A DNA stretch of 64,000 nt. Origin: Tritrichomonas musculus. Lineage: Eukaryota; Parabasalia; Tritrichomonadida; Tritrichomonadidae. Under the pieces are notes generated by a model, which made no database searches, was not told where the DNA came from, and saw nothing but the letters and a program-made list of their open reading frames with translations. Shown here in pieces: positions 38,880-50,153 of this stretch. How positions within the stretch are numbered: the first letter of the stretch is position 1; every line of letters starts with the position of its first letter. The position numbers and the translations under genes are program-made. The stretch lies in contig JAPFFF010000007.1 in the NCBI GenBank assembly GCA_039105265.1, positions 2,666,001 to 2,730,000 of the forward strand, written 5' to 3'.

Positions 38880-41740
38880 AGAGGTGCCAAAAAAAAAATC
38901 TGCTGAATATTTTCTTTTTAAACAAAGATATCATGCAGTATTCATCATGTAAAAGTTGAATTTTAAACATAATTTGAAAATTTTCTACAGTTTTTTAGAT
39001 ATCAACTTAATAATATTATTATTGATTTCGATGTCATTACTTTAAATTACTTTATTTAAATGTTTTTATTTATATATAGATGGGTCCCGACTCAATATGC
39101 TGGGACTTTTTGGGACTTAATAGGTTTTTTATTTAATCATATTATGATATGTTTAATTATATAAGATTATCTTTAATTATACCGATACAATTATTAAATA
39201 TTTATTTATATTTAAAGATAATCATATTTTAATCTTAAAAAATAAAATTGAAAGGAATATCATTCAAAATTTTGAGAGAAAATTATTATTTATCATTCTA
39301 TTTGAAACTTCAAAAAACTCATTTAAATCGAATTAAAAATATTTTAGTTGCTCTAATTGTCTGGAAATAAATGGATTTTGAGTATTTTTTTCAAAATATC
39401 AAAATGAATTATTATATTTTGTCCATTTTACTTAAATTTTCTACATTAAATATGAAATTTACAAATTATTGGTGTTGATATTTTATTATTATGCGTTTTT
39501 AAAGTGAAATCTTCTTTTTTTTGGAAGTTTTCGTATATACAATAAACTTTAATATTAACTTTTTGAGAATATTATTTCCAAAAAAAAAATATTTTTATAT
39601 CTTAAAATTAAATCGATATAATTTAGAATAAATAAATTAATTAAATTATAATAAATAATTAAATACTTTTAAAATGCTTAAACATATAAATCTATCCAAG
39701 ATTCAACGAGAAAAAACAAAAACAATTTTCTCCCATTTTTTAATATATTATACATTTATCTCGGTTAATAAACAATATTTCGAAAATTTAATAAATAAAT
39801 AAGTTGTTAAATTTATATATAACTTTATATTATAAATATCATCTGAAAATGCTAAAAATTTAGATGAATAGAAAAATGCATTTGATCTTTCTTTTTACAT
39901 AAATGGTTGATTAAAATATAAAGAAATATATAAATATTTTATTCTTTAAATATGTTTTTTAAAAAAATGAAAATATAATAAGATAAATTTATTTTAAAAT
40001 GATAAAAATACGTTATTTCAAGCCGGAACCCATCTTTATATATGTAATTTTTTAAGGTAGAAACATATATAATAATTTGAAAATTATTTTTATAAAAAAA
40101 GATAAAAGAAAATAATGTTTTATTTTCATACATTCAGCTAATCAAACACATTTATCTAATTCTATCAACTGCCTCTTGCTATATAAAAAATATTAATATA
40201 TAATATTAATTATATATTTTTAAATTAATGATTAGAAAAATACGAAAACTACACATGCATTGAAAAAAATAATTTTTTAAATATTTTAATTAATCTCATA
40301 AACTTATTTTATTTGAAATTTAATTCAAATAATTCATATAAAAAGTTTTGGTTTAATGTTATTTCTCAGAAATATATTGAATAATTTGAATTTTAGGTTT
40401 TCCTATATTTTTATTAATATATCTTATGAAAACATAAATAAAATTGATATATTATTTATCTATTTGGAAATATAATATAAAATATTATCAGTTAAATATT
40501 TAATCATTTTAAAAATAGAACTACACAAAAGATATTTTTTTTTTTTTATGGATTAATATTTCTCTATATACTACATTTATTGTATGCTCTAATTGTATAG
40601 AAGAATTATAATGATTCACGCTATAAATTTGAAGACTTTTAGAAATTTTGCTTGAATATCAAAATTAATATTATTTGCATAAGTTTTTAAAAGAAAAATA
40701 TAAATACAATTTCTAGTATAGTTTTCTATATTATTTTGGAGATATAAATGGCTTTAAAAATGTATTTTTATACAAATATGCCAGTTTTATTGTAATAATT
40801 CCATGAATCTCAAAAACTGTAGAACAGATTTTTATTATAATATAAAATTATATCATTAAGATTTATTTTAAAAAGATATTTTAATATAATTTAAAAATTT
40901 TCAGGAAACTAGGAAGATATTTATAAATTAAAGCAATTTTTGTGATAAAAAAAACAAAGGAAAAATATTTCATAAATATTTTGGCTAGCAATCAATATTT
41001 CATATATAATTTCATATTAAAATATGCATTGTAATGTATTGTTAAAATATATATTTCCTAGTCCAGTATAATCTTCAAAGTTTAAGAAAAAACATGAAAA
41101 AATATCAAAAAAATATAGTTTTTCAAAGCTATTTCAACTTTTTTTTATTATTAAAATAATAAAAAGAGTTTAATATGATTTATATATCTTATGTAAAATA
41201 TTATATATTTATAAATATTATTTCATTATGGAAATAACATATAAATATTAAGATATAAACCGATTAAAAATTAAATTTGATGTTTTTTTGATGTTTTATA
41301 AAACTTAATATAAGGTTTATTTTATGCTTGGCGAATCTTAATCAGCATAACTAATTTTATTTAAATGTATATAAATTATATATTATTTTTGAAAAATTAA
41401 AAGAGCAAGGGGCAGTAAGGTGATGAAGTTACATTTCAAATTAGATAATAAAAACTGACACTTTTTCTGTTTTGCTATTAAAGAAGAAAAATAAACTAAA
41501 GTCTAAGAATTATATTTGTACAGTATATGATTTTAAATTAAATTGCTAAGGAATAAATTAGAAATAATGGCCACATATCTCAAAAATGCTCATCAAAAAT
41601 GAAAATTGTGAACTGTCTTTTTCGATGTATGATGATAACTAGAAAGCAATATTTTATATTTGAAAATAACATCTACTAATTCAATAATATTTTATATTTA
41701 TAATGACGGAATTTTATTTTTTATAAATTTCGACACCTCT
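38880..41740. mobile_element. 2.9-kb hAT-like non-autonomous insertion
   Basis: The segment is bordered by the 8-bp direct repeat TAAATAAT (38,872-38,879 and 41,741-41,748). Its ends are AGAGGTGCC and, inverted, AGAGGTGTC. An 8-bp duplication with an (A)GAGGTG end is the hAT pattern. The sequences outside are adjacent in the related Maverick 2, which confirms an insertion. There is no transposase frame inside, only AT-rich DNA and a nested TIR element. Confidence 0.75.
39078..40035. mobile_element. Nested TIR element inside the hAT-like insertion
   Basis: AGATGGGTCCCGACT at 39,078 and AGCCGGAACCCATCT ending 40,035 are inverted with two differences, both embedded in TATATA stretches. About 0.96 kb of AT-rich, non-coding DNA lies between. 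Superfamily not assigned. Confidence 0.55.
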
Positions 41741-41748
41741 TAAATAAT

Positions 41749-42340
41749 AAAAAAATTTTTTTATACTATTTATACCTTAAAGCATGCAATTGTTTTATTA
41801 TCCATTATTGCAGTGATAACTCCCACAGTCATACGTTTAATCTTTGATGTTATTGCAGTTTCACCACTAAGAATCTTCAATTTATTATCTTCATTATCAA
41901 TAAATACTTCATCCCCAATACCATAACAAGATGAATCATCAACTTTCAAAAGATAATCAACATGGGAAGCGAAGGTTATAACATTACTTTTTTTCATCAA
42001 TTCTAACACAAATACAAACATATTCTTTCCATGAACCAGTAGTTTTGACACTGCAAATACAATCTGTAGTATAATTCACAGTTGATGGTATCCAAACTTT
42101 GTTTCTCGCAGAGCTCGAGCTCGCAGAGCGAGATGGCTGAGAAACATTGTTTCGTATCCATTCATTACCAACATGTTTATAAACCTTACCTGTCATATAT
42201 ACTGGAGCTCCAATAACAAAATCATTAATAGAGTTCATTGATGACTCGATTGGGGAGTAATGAGTGATAGTTGTGCTGGCGATTGCGTGAAGTTCATCAA
42301 CATATGATTTCAAAGCATATTTCCCATCAACATACCCGTA
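41749..42340 (-). pseudogene. Maverick fibre C-terminal domain, fossil fragment
   Basis: The minus strand reads the same C-terminal fibre domain as Maverick 2 (STTITHYSPIES, DFVIGAPVYMTGKVYKH, TDCICSVKTTGSWKEYV, the TSKIKRMTVGVI end). It is a broken remnant. Relative to Maverick 2 it carries an extra Ser/Arg-rich stretch coded by a GC-rich palindromic segment at about 42,101-42,150. Confidence 0.8.
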
Positions 42341-42344
42341 TTTT

Positions 42345-43850
42345 ACACAATCTCAATGAGTTTGCGATAATTCAATACTTTATAAAAAAAATTGAATAGT
42401 TTTTTTTTTTTACATTTTTTTTTAATTCAAAAAGTTAAGCGACTATTTTTTTATGTACGTTTACGTTCGTTTATTTTTGAAAAAAGTTAAGTGAAAACTT
42501 TACAGGCTTCAAAATGACAAATAAAATTATATTTAGATATTTTAAGCTGCGCAATTAGAATACAATTCAAATAAACTTTAATCTTTAAGCTTTTTTATAG
42601 AAAAATAACAAATTGGAAATAATTCGAAAAATTAATATTTTTGGAAATCTTCTCTTGTATTAGTAATTACGGATTTCCCTCTTGAATATATCTTAATGAG
42701 TATATACTTGATTTGTTGATGAAAGTTTCAACTAGTATTAAAGATACATTTTTTTCTCAAAAATTTGAATTCTTTTTTTTTTCTTAGTAGGAGCAAAGAA
42801 ATCTTATTTTTAGAGCACACTTTTTTATATACCATATTGCTGACAACAGTATGCCATTTTTTCTATCAGATATCACATTCAAAAAACATTGATTTTTTTT
42901 ATTTTCTAAATTATCACTGATATAATTTTGCAATTGCAAAATTTAACTAGTAAAATTTCTTAATTAGATCACAATGAATAAGAAACAATGAATGAAAAAG
43001 ATCAACATATACATGCGGCTTTGGGAGAGTTTGGGATGGAAAATCCTCCCAAATGATCGTTTTTCATTCAATCGATTCCCAAAAATAAACGTATGGATTA
43101 GGTCCCTTACTTAGACTTATATATTTACATGAATATAAAATTTTATAATTTTAATATAAAAAATATCTAAAAATCTGAAATAAGCAATAAAATTATATAG
43201 ATTTAATCTTTTGTTATTGAACTAAATAATTTTATTTTACTAATTTATAACAATTTGAATGAAATAATATTTCTTTTTGTTTAATGGTTAAAATGAATAT
43301 AAAAAATTTTATTAAAGGATTTATGTTCGATATTTATCAAAGGTTTTTTTTTTTTAATTTAAGTAAAAAGAGTGTTTATACTCGAAGTTCTCTAAATAGT
43401 AGAATTTTATAAATATAAATAAATTAATTCAATAATTAAAAACATGTTTAAAAAGATTAAATTATTAAAAATTAAATTTTTAAAATATTCAATCTTTGAT
43501 CTAGAAAGTTATTCTCATTGAAATTATAGCGTTTGCTTTTTTACTTCAAAATAGATAATTAAACCATTTTTAATAGATTTGCGGATCTGTGCTTCGAATT
43601 CGCTATCAAATATTTTCAAATTTATGTTGCATTTATATGAAATTATGACAAGATAATATTTAATTAATAAAAATAGTTATTTTATTATATTTTGAATCTT
43701 GATAATGAATAAATTATTCAATAGTTCATTGGAAATTTTAATTATTTAACAAGAACGGAAACTTTTTATTTTGTATAAAAATAAGCTAGCATTAAATAAA
43801 ATGTAAAAATCATTTAATAATATAGATTATTATATGAAATATGATTATTC
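42345..43850. other. Non-coding DNA with TTGGGAGAG-type repeat
   Basis: No gene. At 43,019-43,095 there is a phrase TTTGGGAGAGTTTGGGATGG whose relatives recur at 44,565, 44,760 and, inverted, near 44,885; they look like decayed ends of one small transposon family. Confidence 0.5.
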
Positions 43851-43854
43851 AATT

Positions 43855-44345
43855 AGCTTCTGCTTGTGGCGTAGTTGGAGTGAAGATTAAACCATTTTAT
43901 CTGAATATTGGTGCAGTTAAAGTAAAAAATTTGGTGTATTTAGAGTGAATATTGGTATATTATAGAAGAAAGTCGATGTAGTTAGAGAGAAGATTTGTGT
44001 AGCTGAGTTGAAGATTGTAGTATAGTTGAATTGAATATTGGTGTAGTTATAATCAAGATTTGTGCAGTTAAATAGAAAAATTGCGTAATTTGACTGAAAG
44101 TTAGTTTAAATGAGAGACGGTGTAGTTAAAACGAATATTGTCATAATTTGTCTGAATATTGATATAGTTAGAGGGTAGATTGGTGTAGATAAAATAAAGA
44201 TTGGTATAATTTATCTGAAGATTGATTTGGTTAGAGCGAAGATGGCGTAGTTTAGCTGAAAATTGGTATAATTAGAGCAAATATCGGCTTAATTAGAGCG
44301 AATATTAGTGTAATTTGGCTGAAGATAGGTTAAACTGAAGATTGA
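43855..44345. repeat. Second degenerate 21-bp tandem array
   Basis: Roughly twenty-two units of about 21 bases, loose consensus GATTGGTGTAGTTAGAGCGAA, run from 43,855 to 44,345. One plus-strand frame gives a seven-residue repeat of the form IGVVRAK/IGIIRAN, but stops and slips are frequent and no start is seen. Period and state of decay match the array at 6613-6880. Confidence 0.75.
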
Positions 44346-45330
44346 CCAAAAAAAAATTATTATAAAAACAGTGAATTTTTTATGAATTAAATGAATAATA
44401 TTTTGCTAAACAATAAATTACTTCAAGAAAATTTGTCCTTGAAAAACTGTTTGATGAGTTATGAGCAAAATATACTGAGCTTTTTGATAGATGAGGTGAA
44501 TAAAAAAATTGAATTATATTATTCAAAGATTTCAAATAAAATGTTTATTTTTTGAGTTGGGAGAGCCTACTTTTTGAATTTGGGATAGATTTCCCATCTC
44601 AAAAATTAAAATATTACCAATTTTTAAAAAATTCGTACTAGTTTCTAAAAAAAATATAAATTATTATATAATTTTAACTTAAATTATTTTTTTACAACAA
44701 AATAATTACAATTTAAATTTATTTCTCTACATTATTTCGCGATATTTATGAAATTTTTCTTGGGAGAGCTGGGCTTTCAATTTTTGGGAAATTTGGGATT
44801 ACTAAAAAGGCCAATTCCTTGGAGGTTTAATAGAAAATTGTCCTTGGGAAAAATCGGTTATTTTCCCAAGAATTGAATACATGTTCTCCCAAGATTTTTT
44901 GCATAAATATCTTTCAAATATTTACTATATATATGTAATATTATAACATAATAATTTATTAAATTTAATTTTTACACAATAAAAATATTATGTTTTAAAA
45001 GTTATCTATCTTATCATATATTAAATGTTTTTTTTAAAATTAATAATTTCAATAAAATATTTTTTCAAAAAGTTGAAATTATTTAAAACTTTTTCTGAGA
45101 TAAAATAAAATATAATTATACAAGTATATAATATATACATTTTAAATATTAAGTTTAAAATAATGTATAAATAAATTATATATATTATTTATAAAATATA
45201 AAAGTAAAAATAAATGTATAAAATTTTATTCCACTTTTTCAATTAGGGAGCAATGGGTGGGAATGGGATTTGATATACCCAAGCATTTTTGGGAATTTTC
45301 CGCATGATTAATATGATTATTATGGAATAG
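44346..45330. other. Non-coding AT-rich DNA with decayed transposon ends
   Basis: Contains TTGGGAGAGC phrases (44,566; 44,760) and inverted TTCTCCCAAG (44,883), otherwise AT-rich filler. No gene. Confidence 0.5.
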
Positions 45331-45332
45331 AT

Positions 45333-45425
45333 ATGAAATCGATTCCAGATGGATATGAAATTAAGATGAGATATGTTAAGACCAATGGTAAGATGGGTAG
45401 AGTGTATAAATTGGTGAAGAAATGA
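45333..45425 (+). CDS. Small basic peptide frame, 30 residues
   Basis: The frame MKSIPDGYEIKMRYVKTNG continues to a VYKLVKK end. It is short but its composition is protein-like and it opens the less AT-rich block to the left of Maverick 2. It could be a fragment of a larger gene or a small Maverick gene. Low confidence. Confidence 0.3.
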   Translation: MKSIPDGYEIKMRYVKTNGKMGRVYKLVKK

Positions 45426-45465
45426 AATAATTAGGTGTTTTAGATGTATTTTTAGTTTACATTAA

Positions 45466-45702
45466 ATGACTGAATTGACTGAGCTCTTTGAGATGAATGA
45501 TATGAATAAGCTGAAATATGAGATTTCTCGACTAGTTAAGGCCAAGGACTATAAAACAGTTAACACACTATTGCGCCGTAATCCAAATACATGGTTGTTT
45601 GACACCAGAACACTTAATGAAGAGATACCATGTGATGATAAACACTTTATCAAGCGCAAGGGTGTAATGAAATTCGAGACCAGACCTCGCCGCAGGGTCT
45701 AA
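45466..45702 (+). CDS. Small hypothetical protein, 78 residues
   Basis: The protein starts MTELTELFEMNDMNKLKYEI behind a TTACATTAAATG context and ends in a basic FETRPRRRV. It is hydrophilic with no membrane segment. A diverged relative of its FDTRTLNEEIP region is found at about 46,340-46,420 in another frame. It lies in DNA that is less AT-rich than the flanks, to the left of Maverick 2. No family recognised; it may belong to the Maverick that Maverick 2 entered. Confidence 0.4.
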   Translation: MTELTELFEMNDMNKLKYEISRLVKAKDYKTVNTLLRRNPNTWLFDTRTLNEEIPCDDKHFIKRKGVMKFETRPRRRV

Positions 45703-45714
45703 GACCTCGATTTA

Positions 45715-46190
45715 AAGACTAAGACATGATGAGACGAAAAATAATATCCGCGGAGCAAAAACCAACTGTCTTGGTGGATGCGTCATGCATTCGATATAAG
45801 AGATAAACATACTAACACGGGATCGTACATCCAATCCCTTATAAAGAGAAACAATTGCATCCACTAGGCTGGGGAAATGACTCGAAGCCATTTCATTACG
45901 AGGATTGCATCTGCCGTCAAATGCCTCGTATTATCCGTAACCCACAAGCAATAGCTTACCCTGCGGAAATATTTCACCAACAGGCACTAAAGCAAATATG
46001 GGTCGAAATAATACGAAAAAGAGGTATGGCAGCGAATCGAACTCATGCCTGCAGCCGAAGCCCGGAGACATGCTTCATGATCCAACAACTATACCAGTTA
46101 GCGCTAACATTTATTAGGTTCGGATTACATATTTAATACGTGCATTGTGAATATAGTATTGTTTTTGTGCGAGAAATGTGTAAGTTTAAT
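45715..46190. other. Less AT-rich stretch of unknown nature
   Basis: The base composition is clearly richer in G and C than the surroundings. An open frame (45,855-46,136) lacks a convincing start. On the minus strand, about 46,020-46,110, there are pol III A-box-like (TTAGCGCTAACTGG) and B-box-like (GTTCGATTC) phrases, but no cloverleaf folds. Confidence 0.4.
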
Positions 46191-46199
46191 TCCATCGAA

Positions 46200-46424
46200 A
46201 TGAGTAAGAACAAGAACACAGCATTTGCAAAGCAAACTCCATACAATGGACAAATTGGCTTAGATGAATTGTACACTACAGCCGACTTAGCTGTGCTTAA
46301 GAGAGCTATCACCGAGTTAACCGCAATCCGAATGCTAGCAAGTTCGACACCAGAGCACTTAATGAAGATATTCCTCAGCAATATAAACGATTTACTAAGC
46401 GAAATGGTAAGCTATGCAATGTAG
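46200..46424 (+). CDS. Small hypothetical protein, 74 residues
   Basis: The frame from the ATG at 46,200 (MSKNKNTAFAKQTPYNGQIG) encodes a helical, neutral protein. Its 3' part overlaps sequence related, in another frame, to the gene at 45,466, so one of the two readings is a remnant. Context as for that gene. No family recognised. Confidence 0.35.
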   Translation: MSKNKNTAFAKQTPYNGQIGLDELYTTADLAVLKRAITELTAIRMLASSTPEHLMKIFLSNINDLLSEMVSYAM

Positions 46425-46605
46425 CTAAGTCTGTAAGACAGGGTTCGACTTAAAGGACATCATTTGTTGAAGACATTCTTGGTTCACCACAGAGCGAACT
46501 TGGTAGAGCCAATGATGCAAGCGAATACACATACAAGTCTAGATAATATGATCCAAATTCGAATTCGTTTAAATATATTAACAAGTCTAATGAACCATGC
46601 GCATC

Positions 46606-46786
46606 AGTAGTAATATATTGTGCGCCCTGGTACCTCGAATAACTACTGATAAGAATTTCCTTGTCTCCCAATACCAGGAACCAAGCTCCCAGAAAAATTG
46701 ACAATTCAACACCAAACTTTTCATAAACACGTTAGAGACCTACCTCAGGAACCAAGCTCCCAGAACAAGTTTGAAATTGTTAGGGG
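46606..46786. repeat. Left TIR of Maverick 2
   Basis: Matches 61,638-61,866 inverted. The TIR contains direct sub-repeats with GGAACCAAGCTCCCAGAA; the right end has one more sub-repeat unit than this end, and the fossil at 38,181 has another arrangement, so unit number varies. Confidence 0.9.
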
Positions 46787-46847
46787 TGGTCAATAGATAT
46801 AAAAATAAATTTTGAAAATAAATGTTTCTTTTTTTTATTTTTCTAAA

Positions 46848-47249
46848 ATGCAACAACGCATCGACCATATCATTTCTGAATTACTTGCTTTGAAAACCGA
46901 ATTCGAACAATTAAATAATATATCAAATGAAACACAAATTGAACAACCAACTGAATCTGAGGCACAAAGTGTCGAACCATCAACTGAATCAACTGAACAA
47001 TCAAATGAATTAAATCCTATACGAAGAAGAACAAATCGTTCATTTCCATTAAACAAATCCAAATTCCTTAATGATGAACAGAGAGACCAAGTTCTTCAAT
47101 TTGCTTCTGACCATAAAGAAACAATTATGAATCAACCAAGGTCTAATCGAATTCAATTCCTTCAGAATCTAATTCGTGAACAATTAAATATCAATTTATC
47201 GTTATATATGACGGGAAAACTGATTCAAATAATCTCATCCAACAATTAA
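46848..47249 (+). CDS. Maverick 2 left-end protein
   Basis: A 133-residue protein starting at TTTTTCTAAAATGCAACAA. The N-terminal helix and the basic C-terminal half (PIRRRTNRSFPLNKSKFLND) agree closely with the fossil copy at 38,471-38,878, while the acidic Glu/Ser/Thr linker between them differs. The same start string also opens the right-end protein, so both end genes share promoter and first codons. No family recognised. Confidence 0.65.
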   Translation: MQQRIDHIISELLALKTEFEQLNNISNETQIEQPTESEAQSVEPSTESTEQSNELNPIRRRTNRSFPLNKSKFLNDEQRDQVLQFASDHKETIMNQPRSNRIQFLQNLIREQLNINLSLYMTGKLIQIISSNN

Positions 47250-47274
47250 GCTAAAAAAAATTTTTTTATACTAT

Positions 47275-50139
47275 TTATGCCTTAAAGCATGCAAGTGTTT
47301 TATTATCTATTATTGTAGTTATGATACCAACAGTCATACGTTTAATCTTTGATGTTATTGCAGTTTCACCACTGAGAATCTTCAATTTATTATCTTCATT
47401 ATCAATAAATACTACATCCCCAATACCATAACAAGATGAATCATCAACTTTTACAAGATAATCGCCATGGGAACTAAATGTTATAGCATTATTTTTTTCA
47501 TCAATTCTAACACAAATACCAACATATTCTTTCCATGAACCAGTAGTTTTGACACTGCAAATACAATCTGTAGTATCATTCACAGTTGAAAGTACCCAAG
47601 TATCACCAACATGTTTATAAACCTTACCGGTCATATATACTGGAGTTCCAATAATGAAATCGGTGATGGTGTTAACCGATGACTCGATTGGGGAGTAGTG
47701 GGTGATGGTAGTTGAACCATTGGATGTAATTGTACCAGAAACAGTTAAATCACCAGTAATAGTTGTGCCATGATGCAATTTAATAGTTTTTGTATTATTA
47801 TTAATATTTTGGTTTAATGTTATGAATGCAAAAGGACCTACATATAATATCATTGATTGACCTGTATTAGCTGTTTTTTCATAACGAACAGACACGTGTT
47901 CTGTAAATGAATTACCTAAAAGAATGGTACATTTATTGTCACCTGTTTTTGAATACACATTCAGAGAAAAATTTGTAGTTGCAGAAGCTATTGTCAACGC
48001 TCCATCAATAGTTGAATTACCTTCTTTGGGAACATATTTTTCATCAGATTCGGATTTCAATGCAAAGTTATCAGTCACATATTTCACCGAAGTAATCATA
48101 TCATTGTTCACAGGTCGGCGGCGGATTAATGTGATAGATGCATCATATATATTGGTCAGTGTATCGTCCACGGCTCTTATTGAGACAATACGTGTAGCTA
48201 CACGAATATCTATTGATTCGCTTGACTCTCCGCTGGTTGATTTGTATATGAGATTTGCACTCTTTCGTCCAGAATATTCGTATTCAGCTTCTTCATATGT
48301 TGTATCTTCGGCATTTCGTTTGAATTTTACGATTATATTTTTAGTTGTTAATACTCTTCTTATATATTCATCTGGGATTGCACAACCACTATCATTCTGT
48401 ATACATTGAATTGTGAATCGTTCTGGACTTTCATCAACAACATTCGAGTCTTTGATAAATGGTGATTCGATTTGAGCTCTAATGAAATTGTATGCTATTG
48501 GATTATTATTCCTATGTGCTGCAATATACGATACATATACAATTTGTCCATCATCATGACGCCATATTATTCTATCAATGCGTTTACCATTGCTATCATA
48601 CCTGTCCATGCTATCAAAAGTGTTAGTAGAGCCATTTGGTTTAAATATTACATCAATATGCATAATATCATCATCTTGATTATCTCCCCAATTAACATCA
48701 AATACCAAATGAACTCCAGCATTTGGTAGCTTAGGGGTAATATATGCACCGTCATATAAGTTTGCAGGATATGCAATATTCAATTCAGTGCCATATAGTG
48801 CGGTACTCAATGCAGATTCATTAACCAAATCTGTGGGTACCTCAGGGATTTCACTTTTCAAAGCATATTTACCATCAGCCACATCCTTGGTCTCATACTT
48901 ATCTAATTCATAAGCCAATTCATCTTCATCAACAAACTTCTCATCAGCTTGTGCACTAGAATAATATGGTGTCAAGTCAACTGGTTCTGGGATATCTGTT
49001 TTCAATGCATAAGTGTTTGACACATATCTTGCTGAATAAATGTTTTTGCTTGTTGGTTCAACAGTTTTGGTTATTGAACATGATAATATTTCTGGTGTTT
49101 CACCAGTTCCTGGATTGATTAATTCATGACTGTGATACAGTATCCAAAGACTAGAATCACTTCCTTCCATACGCAGTATCTGAGAGGGTAGATTATCATC
49201 ATTGTCATTGTACGAATAGTCTGCGTGAACATAATGGGCCGTATAGTAACTGTCTGATGAGACAATATCTAACCCATATTGCTCAATCAGTATATGATAT
49301 GGGTCGTAATCCAAATCAAGAATTGTATTATTGGCGATTGTGAATTGAATTGTTGTTTGACCCTCAATGATTTCTGGGATTTCGCTTTTCACTTGCTCAA
49401 TAATCTTTGGGAGGTCTTCTTTTGAAACATATTCTCTGGCACAAGAATCCAAAGCCGCTTGAAGACCTTCATTAGCCGCCATACTTGTTAAACACATTGA
49501 TGCTTGAGCTGATAATGGGTTAACATCATCAGCCATCAATTTCTGAAACATTTCGTCTGATACTTGGTCTTTTATGTTCAATTGCAACTCACTATTTTTG
49601 AGAACTGTGGGTATCTCAGGAATGTCTTCTTTTTTTACATAAGACTGTAAGTCCTGCGCTTTAGCGTACTCACTTAAGTTCGTAAGCTTCGCATATGGCT
49701 CCAAAGCAGTTGTCAAAGCAGATTCATTAACCAAATCTGTAGGTATGTCAGGTATGTCAGTTGATAATGCAAAATTGTTAACAACGTAATCACGTAATGT
49801 ATTAACAGCGTTTTCAATTTCTTCACTACTAGCATACTTTAATAATTCTTTATTGAATTCCTCTGTTTTCAAATAATCAAATAAATCAGTTGTTTTTGCG
49901 TAAGACTGTAAGTCCTGCGCTTTAGCGTACTCACTTAAGTTCGTAAGCTTTGCATACTCATCAAGATTCGTAAGCTTCGCATATGGTTTTAATAATTCTT
50001 TCAATTCCTCAGTATTCAAGCTTGACCCTAAATTATTTCCGTTATTGCATTGGCAAGCATATTTCTTGATATATTCTATTATCAATTCATCAATTGTATT
50101 TACTTTTTTTATAGTACCCGCTTGTTCTATCGTGAACAT
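47275..50139 (-). CDS. Maverick 2 phage-fibre-like protein
   Basis: A 954-residue protein; the start is the ATG at 50,139 (MFTIEQAGTIKKVNTIDELI). Residues 50-250 contain tandem shaft modules such as YAKLTNLSEYAKAQDLQSY, which resemble trimeric phage tail-fibre repeats, then beta-rich blocks separated by YALKSEIPEVPTDL and LTPYYSSAQADEKF modules also present in the Maverick 1 fibre. The last 130 residues are the shared C-terminal domain (TTITHYSPIES ... TDCICSVKTTGSWKEYVGI ... SHGDYLVKVDD). Likely a surface or attachment fibre. Its start is only 14 bases from the divergent 837-residue gene. Confidence 0.72.
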   Translation of the reverse strand: MFTIEQAGTIKKVNTIDELIIEYIKKYACQCNNGNNLGSSLNTEELKELLKPYAKLTNLDEYAKLTNLSEYAKAQDLQSYAKTTDLFDYLKTEEFNKELLKYASSEEIENAVNTLRDYVVNNFALSTDIPDIPTDLVNESALTTALEPYAKLTNLSEYAKAQDLQSYVKKEDIPEIPTVLKNSELQLNIKDQVSDEMFQKLMADDVNPLSAQASMCLTSMAANEGLQAALDSCAREYVSKEDLPKIIEQVKSEIPEIIEGQTTIQFTIANNTILDLDYDPYHILIEQYGLDIVSSDSYYTAHYVHADYSYNDNDDNLPSQILRMEGSDSSLWILYHSHELINPGTGETPEILSCSITKTVEPTSKNIYSARYVSNTYALKTDIPEPVDLTPYYSSAQADEKFVDEDELAYELDKYETKDVADGKYALKSEIPEVPTDLVNESALSTALYGTELNIAYPANLYDGAYITPKLPNAGVHLVFDVNWGDNQDDDIMHIDVIFKPNGSTNTFDSMDRYDSNGKRIDRIIWRHDDGQIVYVSYIAAHRNNNPIAYNFIRAQIESPFIKDSNVVDESPERFTIQCIQNDSGCAIPDEYIRRVLTTKNIIVKFKRNAEDTTYEEAEYEYSGRKSANLIYKSTSGESSESIDIRVATRIVSIRAVDDTLTNIYDASITLIRRRPVNNDMITSVKYVTDNFALKSESDEKYVPKEGNSTIDGALTIASATTNFSLNVYSKTGDNKCTILLGNSFTEHVSVRYEKTANTGQSMILYVGPFAFITLNQNINNNTKTIKLHHGTTITGDLTVSGTITSNGSTTITHYSPIESSVNTITDFIIGTPVYMTGKVYKHVGDTWVLSTVNDTTDCICSVKTTGSWKEYVGICVRIDEKNNAITFSSHGDYLVKVDDSSCYGIGDVVFIDNEDNKLKILSGETAITSKIKRMTVGIITTIIDNKTLACFKA

Positions 50140-50153
50140 TTTGGGAATAATAA

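Larger units (their letters stand above)
38181..42340. mobile_element. Maverick 2-type fossil, left-end fragment, broken
   Basis: The fragment begins AGTAGTATATATATGTGCG at 38,181, like the TIR of Maverick 2, and goes on with the same CAGGAACCAAGCTCCCAGAA sub-repeats. It then holds a homologue of the first Maverick 2 gene (38,471-38,878) and the C-terminal domain of its fibre protein (about 41,749-42,340). A 2.9-kb hAT-like element splits it. The right part of the element is absent, so it is clearly older and more broken than Maverick 2. Confidence 0.85.

Noticed and set aside
46020-46110. Possible tRNA on the minus strand
   Set aside because: A-box-like and B-box-like phrases and a CAT triplet are present, but the TpsiC stem pairs at only two of five positions and no acceptor or anticodon stem forms. 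At most a tRNA relic.
45855-46136. Open frame of 93 codons
   Set aside because: Begins at TTG, has no initiator context, and overlaps the tRNA-like phrases on the other strand; no protein-like pattern.
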